A stretch of 64,000 nt of DNA from Chaetorhynchus papuensis. Lineage: Eukaryota > Chordata > Aves > Passeriformes > Rhipiduridae. Shown one piece after another: positions 44,560-58,000 of this stretch (position 1 is the stretch's first letter; the number at the start of each line of letters is the position of its first letter). Where the stretch lies: positions 344,305 through 408,304 of the forward strand of contig VWYX01000752.1 in NCBI GenBank assembly GCA_013396525.1, in the 5' to 3' direction. The position numbers and the translations under genes were made by a program. The notes below the pieces were generated by a model, which had not been told where the DNA came from, did no database searches, and saw only the letters and a program-made list of their open reading frames with translations.

Positions 44560-47500
44560 TTGCTTTCAGCATTCCCTGGGATTTCTGAGAGACCTGTTTG
44601 GAGCCACACCATTCACCTCACAGGCATTTTTATACTAGTTTTGCACTGTGATCAATTTTTGTACTTAATTTGTTTTTAAATTAGGAACACTTATTTCCAG
44701 AAATCCAAATTAACTCTTGCCCCAGCCTGATTTGCAAGTGTTACTGCAACAGCTCACTGCATTTGATGAACCCATCACTACTTAACCACATGACTCGCCC
44801 AGTATGCTGGGCAACAACTCTAAACTAAATGGAAAATGGCTAATTCAAACACATCTCTTGACTTGGCTCCTGGTCAGAGTTGATTGTTAAGGAAAATGTT
44901 ATTTAAACATTTAGTGAGTACATGCCTTTCCAATTCAACCATGGCTAGAGGTGCCATCACGGCCTCTGTGTGGTGATGGCCATTCAATATCTAGCTCCCA
45001 ATTTGCCGTGACCCACACACAGACAAGAACTTGATTGTATAAACTTCATGGATTGTAGCAATAAACAAAAAATGTACTTTGCTGCCCAGCCTAACAATGA
45101 GGTATAGCCAGTGGCTCAAGAGGACGAGCGTAGGTTGGCAAACACTGCACCTAGTGGTTCAAATTCAGGTTCAGTGTGCTTCCCCAGCCCAGGTGTGCTT
45201 CTGCAGGCAGTGCAGCAGCTGATTTTAACTGAAGCCCTGGCAGCCTTGTCAAGTTTCTTGCTGTTGTTTGCAGCAAAGAACAAGCTTTGGTAAGATGGCA
45301 AGGCATAGAGCCAAGTACAGTCCTCAAGAGAGAATTCAGTAGTAGTTTCAGTGATCCCAAAGAACAGCACTCGTAAGTGTGACACTGGCTAGCCACAAAA
45401 CAGTGAGCTGGGCAACAGTAAACCATTTTTATTTTGGGCAGGGCAGGTGGAAGTCCATAATTCCAAGGCACTGTCAACAGAATGAAGAGATTGCGCAATG
45501 GAAGGGGATTTTAGAACTCTGACTACTCTTTTTTTTTTTTTTTTTTTGGTAGTTGCTACTATTTCTCTAATGTTTTCTATTAGCTGTGTAAGTTATTACC
45601 ACTACCCGGGGCACCCCAGACAGCATTTCTCTCAGTAATGCAGGCTCTGGTGTCCAGTCCTGTGGATCTTGAATATGTAGACTCCATGCCTCAGCAGCCT
45701 CCTGGCTGGAGCAGCCTCCCTCCTACTGCCAGCCAAGGAGCTGGGTGAAGGCAATGGCCTTAGGGGCACAGGCTTGTTTAAACTAAGCCCTCATTATCTG
45801 ACAGAAAGAAGGGGGAGCATAAATCGAAGTCAAAGCTGTGACTGATTGTGCAAAAAAATCATATGACTGCAGCGTCCTCATGTGATTGTTGCTTTTTTTG
45901 TTGTTATTCAATCAGACATTCCCGGTTGAAATGTCAGGTTTCGAAGGCATTCACAATTATTTTTTAAACCATGTGGGACATTAACTTTAATTTCACTCCT
46001 TTGTTTCCAGGTTGTTGATCCTAGAAGTGAAAAGTGACCTTCAAACACTGTGGTTCAGCACTGGGAGCCTGATCCAAAGTCTGCTGGGGAGAAAGGAGGT
46101 TTGAATGCTCGTTCCCAAGAGGGTTTTGAGAACCTCCAGAGGAAAACTGCTGACAACAAATGCCTGTTAATTAAAACCAAAAATTTATCAGCCTAAAAAC
46201 AATGAAGTTGGTTAGGATGGAGTTTTTTGCCATGTTATTTGATACATGAAATTGTTACATAAATTTTGAGTGACAGTCTCAGTAAGAACCAGCTGGTAGA
46301 AATTATTAAACATGTTGTAAATAGACTTCAGAGGCACTGAGGATCAGGCCTGTGGTTAGAGGAATCCAAACCCACCAGGGCTGGGCTAATAACTAAAAGG
46401 TGGCTTTACTGTGACACTCCAGTCCTCCACGTTCTTCCTCCTCTGCTCTTGGGCCTTAGATTACACATTCCTGCAGGGCTGACAAAGAAAATATTTGGGT
46501 CCACTTGTGCTGTGGCTGTGGCCGACATTCCCAAGAAAAGAGGAGAAGGGAGGAAAGAGCTAGGAGGAAGATAAGTGTAAAGGGAGTGAAAAAAAGAATA
46601 AAAAGCTAAGGAAATTATGGTAAGTCAAGGCTGAAGGGACCATCTGAAAACTGAGCTGACTTAGACTCTAAGTGTCCTAGCCATAGCTGCCTGTGTCTGA
46701 AAATGAGTGTCTGAAACACTGAAGGGTTGCTTGAAACCTGTGGATCATCACCAGATCTTAAATTACCTTTATAGTTTCTACATTATTATTCTTGGTCTCT
46801 GAGAAACAGCTTTGCAATTTAAACAAGTGAATTGAATCAGGAAGTTATAAAGGAGAAAAGGTTTGAAATATATCCTGAACATTCTCCCAGCAAAGAAACA
46901 CACATTCAGGGAGATTTAGGGCTTCATCTGACAAAGAAGTGCGTGGGCAGGAAGCGCTTGGTGCTTCACAGCTTTACCACCTCGGTTATTAAATCTCATT
47001 GAGGAGATACACATCTCTGCTACCTGAAGGGCTGTCAGATGACAGGGTGTGAACACATCATGTGTACCTGCATGTCTAGACTGACAGAGCTGGCATGCTC
47101 ACACTGCTATCACACTGCCATCAATGCAACACAAATACAGGAATTGTTTATCACTGCTCACAGGAACTTTAAGAAAAAAAAAAAATAAAAGGAAAGTGCA
47201 AAGGAAAAAAAAAAAGAAAGGAAAGGAAGAAAAAAAAAGGGATTTGAAGTATGAACTTGGCTTTTGGCCAAGAAAGCAAAGGAAAACAAGACAATCTTGG
47301 TTTGGCAACCAGGTACATTTAGGTAAATGCTGTCTGCCATTACCAGTGATCTCTCAAGGGAACTCTGCTTAAGGCATGACAAATTCCCTTTCTGGGAAGA
47401 AATCATCTGTGCCTCACTTCACATGGGACAGTGGGCATCAGCTGATTGAACCAAACATGTAAACAAAGCTGCCTTAGCAGTCCACAGTTTTTGTACCAGG

Positions 47501-47700
47501 AAGGAAAAAAAAGCTCCCGATCAGTTTCTAGTATCTCTGTCTCATTTTATCACTGAAAAATGAATTAACCCTTGCAGCTGACCAAACAGGCTTTTAGTAA
47601 TTCCAGTGCCTTTACATTTTTGCCTTTGTAGTAGGTAAAGCTGTGCATTTTACCATTTTTATGGGAAAGTGTTTCCTTGCAGTCATACATTTCTCCAAAT
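44560..47700. other. Intergenic, upstream of GPNMB
   Basis: No gene recognised. A further TCATGTGA lies at 45878-45885, a run of 19 T at 45529-45547, and an A/G-rich tract at about 47170-47240. Confidence 0.6.
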
Positions 47701-47716
47701 TCCTGTCTGGGGCTGG

Positions 47717-47965
47717 TCATAGAATCATGGAACGTTTTAGGTTGGAAAAGACCTTTTAAGATCATTGAGTCCAACTGTTAACCCAGCACTGCCAAGCCCA
47801 CCACTAAACCCTGTCCCTAAGAGACACATATACAGGTTTTTGAAATACCTCCAGGGATGGTGACTCCACCACTTCCTGAGCAGCCTGTTCCAATGCTTGA
47901 CAACCCATTCTGTGGCGAAATTCTTCCTAATATCCAATCTAAAATTGTTTCCAATCGAAAGATCT
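47717..47965 (-). mobile_element. CR1 LINE 3' part, minus strand
   Basis: Minus-strand reading has the CR1 3' region: GGATATTAGGAAGAATTTC, GGAACAGGCTGCTCAGGAAG and the end TTCCATGATTCTATGA. It is followed on the high-coordinate side by an opposite CR1 piece. Confidence 0.9.
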
Positions 47966-48027
47966 TTTCCAAACTCCGCATTTTACCACAGCATAGGAAT
48001 AAAAAATGAATACAGCATGAGATAAGG

Positions 48028-48158
48028 CCCAGGGGTGACCTTATCTCTCTCTGCAACTACCTAAGAGGAGGTTGTAGCAGGGGGTGATCAGTCTCTTCTT
48101 CCAGGTGACCACCAACAGGATAAGAAGAAATGGCCTCAAGTTGCACCATGGAAGATGA
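48028..48158 (+). mobile_element. CR1 LINE internal segment, plus strand
   Basis: GGTGACCTTATC, GCAACTACCTAAGAGGAGG and GGCCTCAAGTTGCACCA form the CR1 section that normally lies just before the part found at 47717-47965, but here it is inverted relative to it. Confidence 0.85.
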
Positions 48159-48163
48159 AGAAT

Positions 48164-51100
48164 TTTTTTTTTTTTGGTGATACAAAAATAAGTTTCGCCC
48201 AGATTTGCTCTTGAGGGAAGGCTTGAATGAGCCTGCCAGCTCTCTGCTTTTTTTGATCCCTCCCTACAAATTCCAAACTCCCTGCTCAGTCATAGCCGTG
48301 TGTGTGGCAGTGCCCCAAAATGCCTCATGAAAGCGGCTTGTGGGGAAGGTAGTGGAACCCAAGAAGTCGCCTGCAGCACTTTGACATCAGCTAATCCTCA
48401 CAAGAGCTCAGCCTTGAGATACAGACCCACAGAGTGCCCTGGCACACTCATCCTCACAGGTGGACTTGTGTTCCCTGCCCATGGGAGGGCTGATCCGTGC
48501 AGACGACCAGCAGTTGAAGACAAAGCATGGTAACAGATACTGACCCTCCAGATTGCACCACACACCCTTTTTTTAAAAAGGTGGGTAAAGAAAGTAAGTT
48601 TATTAAACATCTCTGGTAGGTTTGTTGGAGTTTTTTTTAACTATGATGACAGTGCAAGGAGGAGGTGTAGCTACCCTGGTACTCCAAGTGCTCTGCTGTG
48701 GTAGCCCATGGTCTTCCAAAATCCCTGTAAGCTGGCCTGTTCTCTGTGCACCTCAGCTGACCCACTTTCAGTTTTTGAGCTGCCAGAGCTAATTTGCAAT
48801 CTGGACATTGGTTTTACTCTGCTACTTTTCTCATATTGATTTAATGAATTGTTAATGATGTGGTTTGTAGTCACCATGATTCATCGAGGCACAGACCTCT
48901 TCCAATCAGGGGAGCAGATAATTGCGGTGAAAGCGCATGATTATGGCTGCACGAGACCCATATTTTTCATCTTATTTTAATGAAATTGATTCAGGCTTCC
49001 CTGTTGCTCAGAGAGGTGTTAAAATATCGATTTTGTATCATTCAGCTCAAGAGAGGAATCAAATTTTTGCCGAAAAGTTCTGTTTTCTCTAAAAACATTA
49101 ATTGATATTTTGGCTAGAAAGGAGAGAAAAATTTCTTTAAAAAAAAACAATCTAGAAACAATCAAACCAGCAAACCCCAGCCCAAAAAATGACCTATCAA
49201 AGAGAATACACTTAACAAGAACATCTGCTATGTAGTCACTTCGGTGGGAGGACACTGAAGGAGAAGTAGTCTCACAGCCAGTCTCACAGTTCCTTTAAAG
49301 CTCTTCTAAGAAACAAGGTGAACTGAACGTACTCAATTGCTCCCTGTATATGCCATGTTTCACTTATTATGGGCGAGGGATAAGAGTTCACCACAGAAGC
49401 TCAGTTGTTTTATGGCCGAGTGAAATTGCCTTGACTGCTTAAGAAACAACCTCAGCACTTTCCTGAAACAGGAGTCAGAACTAATGAAAATGCTGGCAGC
49501 TGAACTTTAGCGTAACATACTCTTTAATGTGTAAACATCAAAAAAATGGGCAAAATGCTGCATTTTTGGACTGTGTTCCCACTGACTCATGGCAGTAATT
49601 CTGAGAGTAACCTCTCTGTTAGAGGCTAGAACAAGCAGTGAATATACTGGCAATAGAGAGAGGAGACAAAAGATGAATATGTTACAAAGCAACCAGCCTT
49701 CTGTCTAAATGCCCCATTTAGATACTAATATTTGTGGCATAAAAGGGAGGCAAACTGAGCAAGTGGAGCCATTGTGCTCCTAGTGATATGTTGCTGTCAC
49801 CTTAGGACTTGAATCCACCTGTATTCACCTTCTGTGGCTGACAGCATCGAGGAGGACTCATTTGGAGGTCTGGAGGGAAATAGAAGGAAGAAGATCATAC
49901 AGGGTTTGGTTTGGATTGGGTTTTTCCAAGTTTGCCATTTGCACAGAGTGGTCATGGCTTGCCAGGGCCATGGGTTAACCAGGAGGCACAGGAGGAGCAG
50001 CCTGGCTGTGCCATAACTTGCCCATTCCCACTCACCCATCACCACCTCAACTCATCTTCAGCTGCAGAATAACAGGTGGCAGGGTCAGGCCCTGATGTTC
50101 TGCTGGCAGGGCAGGGGAGGGCACCCAGGCTGGTAATGCCCTCAAATCAGTGTGGGTTACCACCCTGCCCCACAGCTGGAGGGGCTCCTGCTTGCATCAA
50201 CTTCCACAGGAACTGCTGCTCGACTGGGACAAACGTACATTTTTAATGCCCCGTTCCCAAAAGCATTACATAATGATCTTTAAAAGTTCTGACCATAGGT
50301 GGTCAAGGAAATACATTAAATATATAGGAGTTAGTCTTCTGAGTTCATCTTAAATGAACACCAATATCCTTTATTTATATTCTGTGTGATAGGAGCAGTA
50401 AATTTGCACTGATTCTGTTTTAAATCTGCACTGGAATATGGTTATTTTATTTCAGCTTTCTTTGCCAATACTGGAAAATCTAACATGGCTTTACTGTGTT
50501 ACTGTGTGAGAACCAAAAAATTGATTTAATACAGCAGCCTACTTGCAATCCCTGGCTTAAAAGAAATACTGAGGGTAAAATCTGTCTAGCATGTGGACTG
50601 CACTGATCACCAGAACTATGAGCTCAGCATGGGAAATACTATATAACATGATTAGAATCATTACAGAAAATATGTGTGCATCATGTAATAGAAAAATCTG
50701 CCTCTTAGATCTATAATTTAAACTGTCTCCCCAAAAAGAGCAAAATAGCTTAAATCTTTCCTCAGCCATGCTGCTTAATTGCAGCTGGTGGCTCGGAGCA
50801 CTGCTGTACCCAGTGGTCTGGGAGGAAGGGAAAGCTCTTTGGAGCCCAACATAAGAGGCTTCACTGCAAAGGGTTCACTTTGCAAATGGTTCAGTTCTGC
50901 TGCTTGTGGAAAGAATATTTAAAAAAAAAAAATCAGATCCAATGTGTGGCAGTTGTCCTTTTTCTCAGTAAAGGCTATTATATCCAATCTGAATAGTCTG
51001 ACTTTAGTCCTGTACTGTGTCTGGCATCAAAGTATAAAATACGGGATAGACCTGAAGAAAAGAAAGTAAAGAAATGAGAAGCGTAAGTGAAGAGGAGGAA

Positions 51101-51990
51101 AATGGATTGTACATTCAGACCTCTATAAATTCACATTGATTTTTCATGCTGCAGTTGTGGTGAGAGGTATTTGGATGAAGGCAAAAAATAAGTTTTTATG
51201 AATTAAGAACAAAATGATGAAATGAAAATAGATATTATTTGATCATTTAGTTACTAATAGTTTGTTACATTTCAGAGTACCTAGTTCTTCTATTGTTACA
51301 CAATACAAAAGAACTTTTGGCAAGAAAAACTAGTTATTGAATGGCGTGTTGTAGAATGAAAAATAAAGACAAGAAGAATGTGTTTGCTAAAACCTAGAGG
51401 CCAAGGAAACTCAAGTTATAAATTCTTCTACTGAGCAATTTTTTTTATCAGGTCAACTTTTGTGGATGTTCTGGTAACAAATAACAACTACACCAGATGG
51501 GTGCTGAGGGAACACTAATTAGTTACTCATACCTTTCCATGTATTTGAATTTTATTCAAATCAAGAAGAAATCAAGAAATTTAGTCGAGACATTGACAAA
51601 AGTAAAGAAATGTAGTATGTAACCCAAATGGCTATATTTGTTTTATTTAGAATATAATGGGAGGTCAGAGCTTCTTTACCTTTTCAGGCTGTTCATTTGT
51701 TTAGGTTGAAATTCAAAAGTCTGAAACTGGGAGCAAATGATGAAGCTGTTTACCTGTTTTGGCAGCCAAATTACTGGACTTCACCCAGATACACATTTAT
51801 ATTCTGTTCCTCTTCTGTGACCCTACACTTTTACTTTGAACATACAAATGTCCATATTTTTAGGCATAAATAATCTTCCGAGTGGTAAAACTCAGCTGAA
51901 GGTCACTGATGAGTGAAAATGAGGAAACGAACCTCACAGTGAGAAAGCCATTGGATGTCACTGCTGTGGTGGTGTTGTCACTTGGCAGTG
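48164..51990. other. Intergenic sequence, nothing recognised
   Basis: Begins with a T run (about 48162-48175). No gene, RNA gene or clear repeat is visible. Confidence 0.5.
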
Positions 51991-52000
51991 GGGTGAGAGG

Positions 52001-52081
52001 TGGCCTTGGCAGTGCTGAGTTAACTTTGGACCCAATGATCTTAATTAAAGGTCTTTTCCAGCTGAATCTATGGTTCTGTGA
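52001..52081 (+). mobile_element. CR1 LINE 3' end fragment
   Basis: GGCAGTGCTGAGTTAACTTTGGACC then AATGATCTTAATTAAAGGTC and GAATCTATGGTTCTGTGAG match the CR1 3' end with modest divergence. Confidence 0.75.
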
Positions 52082-52089
52082 GTAAAGAG

Positions 52090-55000
52090 CATTGCTGAGG
52101 CACCAGGCTGGAGCACTGTCAGCAGCAGCCACTTTTGGATCAGTATTTTGCATGGATGTGGTTTTCACCAATACCTCAGAAGAAATCCAGCTCTGGGTTC
52201 TGGTAGATGTCTTTACCTGACAAGACATCTCAAAATTTTCCTGTTAAACTGCAGATGAACTATCAGAACAGTGAGATCAGTTCATTTGCTTTACTTACTT
52301 GCTTGTGTCTTAACACTTAGCCCAAAAAAGAGTTACATTGCAAATCTCCTTGTCTACCTGGAGCATGGTGGAAAGCTTCAGAGTAAATGCTCAGGGCCAG
52401 GTGGCTGAGAACAGAAGGGACAGAGAGTTTTCAGAAAAAAATGTTAAAAACAACACTTCTGTCTGAAGTCTGCACAAAGTCTGCCAGACAGGGGTTCTTC
52501 ATCATCTTCTTCATCTCAGCCATGCAAACAGAGAGGGAAAGCACAATGAGGTGGAGTGTTCCAAACGTTTTCTGCAGCTGTGTAAAAGATGCATGAATAT
52601 GAAGGAGGAGAGTCCTTTACAACTCTAGTCTTTGGGTAAAAAAAATTATTAATAATTCTGCAAGTGAAGGAGGAAAATCAGGTGAAGGGAGGGTTAGTGA
52701 TACTTGAAGCAAAATGAGCTCTGCAATTACAACAATATGGAAAATACCGTGCAGCTGTATCTGTAATTAGCAATAACCACCCTCAATGCTCTGCCCACTG
52801 TGCTGAGGACTGGCAGTGTATTTCTGACCCCACACATTCCCCCAGCACCCCCAGTGCTCTGCTAAGGACATGTGCTTGCAGTGATGGAACAACATCTGAA
52901 GGCAACTTCGATTTATTTCTTCAGTTCACATGAAATGGGAATATTCTGAAAGAAAGTGACTAAAAGTGACATTTTGTTTAGCACCCCACCAGAACATCAT
53001 AAACCAGCTCCCCTTCCCTCTGGATAAGCCAGCATGGTCTTCCCAGGAGCTAATACAATCCTTGCCTGGGATTGACATAACACTGACACCTCCTCCTTTG
53101 TTTAAGCAGCTAAAATGTTTCTGGCTATCTAAATTCTGTAGAAAAATGTGTGAAAATCACAAAGTATTTAATTAAGAATTGTGTGCCAGGTCTTCAAGGC
53201 TTTTAGATCTACAGCAACTTTAAATAGAAATCAAGGAGCAAACTGCATTATGAAATTTTTGAAGGCAAATGTAGCAGGGCTTAAGGACATTATTTGAGTG
53301 TGCTGAAAGGCACAGGGAGGACATTTACACTGTTCCATAGTGACATGCTTTGGACTCCAGGTGACATTTGTTGGAAAGCTTCAACATGGTCTGTTCATAC
53401 AGATAGAAGTCCAAAGCTCCAGAAAACACAATCTCCTTGAAGTTTTTGCTCACATTGCAGAACCTGAGTGTTCATCACAGCTCTGTACTGAAAGCAGAGG
53501 GATGTGCAAAGTCTGTCTTTTATTGATCTACAACATGTTTTATAGTTTTCATTCCTATGGTATTTGAAGGCTTTGCGTGTGTTCTCAATGATTCAGAACT
53601 CCCATTTCAGAACTCCATCCATTTGCAATGGATACTATTTTTAAATTGGAAAAAAAAGTTTCAGGTTATTTACAAAAGAGGAAAGGTAATTTCCTGTTGG
53701 GTGGGGTCCACCAAGTCATCCAGAGCTTTGAGATGACTTTTATTAAAACAAGCATCCATGATACACAAGAAAGGCTTTGGCTCTTAAGAGCTACTTCTGG
53801 TTAGAATGCAAGTGAGAACTATTCATTATTTAAATAAGAACAAATATAGACTAAAACAAAGCAGGCAGTTTAAAAGAGGGTCCATCCCTTCTCATTGCAT
53901 TCTTGTTGGATGGGTTCTTTTGCCCCAGTGTAGGGCTGTTTCAGAGGCTATAGGGGTCTGTTTCCCATTAGTGACCTTTGGTTAAATTCCTTTCTTAATC
54001 CCAGCTCCTTTGGTGTTAAAGGTTGTGTAGAGAAGGTTGATGGACATATTTTTTTTGCTAATAATAATTTACAGAGATAGGGCTGAGAGCAGGCCGATAT
54101 ATCTTCGAGATACATCACAATCTTTAGTGAGAGCTTTTAAATTCAGTTAAAAAATTACTGGCCTGGGGGATTATAATGGACAATTTGGGCAACCAGAAGG
54201 GTATTTAATTCTATTTCTTATGTACCTGCAAACCATTAAAAAGAAGCAATTTTGTCCAGTATTTGTTACCTTTCATTTACCTTTAAAGTCTCCAAATAAG
54301 TATATATTAATTTAAATTCTAACAGCCTACAGCAGGTTTTCAAATTGAATAGGGTGAGAAAATTTGAAAGGTCATAGGAATAAAGACAAGACTTATCTGG
54401 TTAGCTAAAAGGATTCCTTTGATGTTTTTATCTTCCCAAGTTTCACTGCAATTAAGAACTGGCAAAACGAACTTGCTAAAAGAACCACTTAGTGCTGGAA
54501 CCACAGCAGTGTTTAGCAGGCATAATCAGCCACCACTGCTTTGTGCTAAGCATTTCATGACCATATAATGACCATTGGGCAGCCAAACACCAGCATTGCA
54601 GGAGCATTTTCTTGTGCTCTTGTGGTTCTGCAGTACGACCTTGGCTCAGCCAGCCTTCCGCCACGCCAGCTTTGGTGCCCTGGACAAATGCAACCCGACC
54701 GAGTACTTGCCTATTTTCTATATAATTCATTAATTGTAAGCAAAGAGTGCTCTGGTGTTAACCCAAGCTCTTGAGGTAGCCACAGGGTCAGCAGGTGCTC
54801 TTTGGTGGCTTTCAATTTGGCCAGTATAGTTAACAACCCTTGGGGGGCAGGGAGAATGTGGCAGCAGGGAATGAGAACAGGCAGAACGGTTACACCTCTT
54901 TTTGTATGATGAGGGCAACGCTTTGATGATCCAGGACACAGAGTGTGGCTGTGACTGAACGAATCCAGACAATAAGAGGTGTTTTTCCCTCACACACAGC

Positions 55001-58000
55001 AGACTGAAGAAGCCCCAAAAGCCACTGATTGCCTCTGTTCAAACTGGAGAGAGTTGTCCGTGCATCAGCATATGGGGCCTCCTTTGTTCCGCAGGGCAAC
55101 CACAGCCCCCTGAAAAGGATCCAAAACATTCAAGTCTGAGTAAGAATATTTAGATTCACCAGCAAACTGAAGCTCGGGCAGACTCCAGAGCATGGCTCTC
55201 ATGGGCTTTTCACAGGACACACCACTGAACAATAATCACAAGTCCCCTAACGTGATGTCACAATCACACTTTCCTGTGTCTTAAGCCTTTATGGAGTGAG
55301 TTTTGTTAGATTTAAGATTAGAAGACGAATGAATATGCAAATTTCCTCAGCTGAACTGAGCCAGCAGTTTCTTCAGAGTAATCAGGATACGTGAAATGTC
55401 TTGAAAAATTTCACATGCTTTGGCAGAAATGCCATTTTTTGCCAAACGAAAGAGCAAGCAAATTAATATACTGTGTCATAAAAGGTTAGTGATACACTAA
55501 TGGGTAAGTGCACAATTATTTCTAGAAACTGGCCAGAAGGCAAAAAATGTAGTAACAATTGTTTTATTTTAATCAGATTGTTATTTCCAGTTTCATTTAA
55601 GAGAAAGACCATTCATGGTTTCTGTTTCATTGTAGAAGCTCTTCTGCAATGATCCTGTTTTTCTCCTAAGTTCTGGGAGGCTGGAAGGTTCTACAGTGGC
55701 AGGATCCTAGGAATCCTGAGAGTGGAGACTTGAGGTCCATCTGCAAAATCCTTGGATCATGGATAATTTCATTGATTTCCATTAAGTATGAAACTGGCAG
55801 CAAGTTAGGGGAGTTATGAGCTTTGGTTCTTTTACACCTGAACTGACATAGCTCCTTGTTCCTAGGTTAACTTCATGTTTGAACAGGGAAGAGTCTTGCT
55901 TTGATACTTGAAACAAGATGGTTTTGAGCCACAGAATGTGTGTATGAAACCTAGTTTCCTACAGTTTGGTGCCCTTTGTCCTCTTTAATACCCCAATGAG
56001 GCAAAAGTCTGGTAAACTACTCTAGCTGCCAGATTTCCATGGGTGCTGATCAGCCAGCCAGTTGCTAACAGTATTCATAGCAGCTGAGTTTAGCCTGCTT
56101 TTTCTTCCTTGCCAATTCTTACTATAGCTATGAGAATATGGTCATCTTTGAAAATTAATTTCCTGAAAATTGGCTAGGGGTTAAAAAAAATGACTGGTGC
56201 AGAAGGAACCACAGACAGATGATCAGACAGTATAATCAAAACCATGTAATTTTTTTAGGAAACCTGCTAAAATTGAGTAATTTGGATATTAACCAGAAAG
56301 CACAATGAATTGGACCTTGGCAGCTTTCTGGCTCCTGTGCACTATGTCAGACACTAAAACTGGTATTTGGGAGTCCTGCTTTCATGGGGAATTTTTTAGA
56401 TGGATAAGAGCCAGCACCACAACCCTGGGGCGTCTTCTCTAGAGATGAGTCCACACTGAGGGTCTGTGAGAGTGGAGCATGGAAGATGCACAGTGTGCAC
56501 TGGGGCTTTGTGGCTTCTGAGTCCCCTGGCTGACCTCCAGGGCCGTGTGAATCATCACAGGCCCGGCATCAGAGGTGGGAATGCTGTAAAATGCAATTTA
56601 TTTCCTCTTCCTGTATGCCAAGTCCTGCAATATATACAAACTCCTGAGTAAATGATTTCGGATGCGCAGCTATAAATTTCAGTCACACACACTCTAACAG
56701 ATTTTTTAAAACAACAACAAAAAAAATCACATATTGTTCTCATGTAGTCTTCAGTTACTTTATAGGACTCCCTCTGTTCGTGACTGTTTCTGTTATTGTT
56801 GGAAGAATAAGCCTTCTCAAAATAGATCATCGTAAGGATGGAATCTGTCCAGTGACCACTTAAGTAGAAGTTTGCTGCCAGAACCAGTTTACTTCAGCCG
56901 TGATCATGAACAGTCTTGTGTGCATTTATTTGTTTGTTCTTCAATACTGTCTGTAATATTGAGATGCTCTGCAGGTATCTTTAATGTTATCCAATGTTTT
57001 TCCAAAATGAAGTAGGTAAATACATACAAAAAGGTCAGAGAGAGATCCTTGTTTTTTTCAACACAGGACAGCCTTTTATGTCATCAGGTGTCCAACATAC
57101 CTTGGTTACCTTGGTATGGGCCTATTATTGGCAACTGTATGTATTTCCTTCTGCAAGAACTAACTCGGATTGCTTGTGTTACTTGTATAACGTGTGCTCT
57201 TTGATAGGTGCTGCTCTGAAGCTGTGCTATGAAAAGAAGGATGGCCTTGTGTTTCAGCCTTATAACCCAAAGTTAGGATGACTGGGATTTTTCCCCTGAC
57301 AGTATCATGGATTTCAGCAAACTTGCCTGAGTATTTTGTGCCCTTTTCCCCCCCTCTTTTCCTCATCTTCTGTACAGCAATGCTCAGAAGGGAAAAATAG
57401 GAGAAAGTTAATTTGACTGTCATCAGACACAAACAATTAAGCAACTATTTGCAGATGGACTACAGTCATTCCTGTGGAGGCCCAGAGGTGTCTCCTCCTT
57501 CCCTGGGTTGTATACCTGATGGACAACAAAATGCTGGTGGGTCCCCTCTGCCCCCAGCGCAATGAAGGGGTGGGGGACTAGATCACAAGCCAGACAGGAA
57601 GGTACACAGCTGTATCAATGTTCTTTAGGAGAAAAGAAACCTTTAGATGTGTTTCAGACAAGTGCCTGGAGAAGCAGAAGCACTCTCCTGTCGGGATGAG
57701 GGAGGAGCTTTAGTAGCCCTGATTTTCTAGGTGTGCTACTCCTGAGCAGGACAGGCAGAGGCAGCTGTCTGGGAGGAACAGGCAGGAGGAGTTGACCACT
57801 GGTCATAGAGCATGGTCAAATGTTAAGTGGGTATCATTTTGCTTGAAATGCCATGTGATACAGAGTTTGAATATGTGAGTAATGGGCACTGATGGGACAG
57901 AACCTTGAAACAGCACCAGCTGGAGAGACAGGTCATGCTGGATCTGTATCAGCACCCACTGTGATGTGCAGCTCTGCTTGTGCGCTCGGGCTGGCCTGGA

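Noticed and set aside
47099..47406. Phe/Lys-rich open frames on both strands
   Set aside because: Products of the A/G-rich low-complexity tract near 47170-47240.
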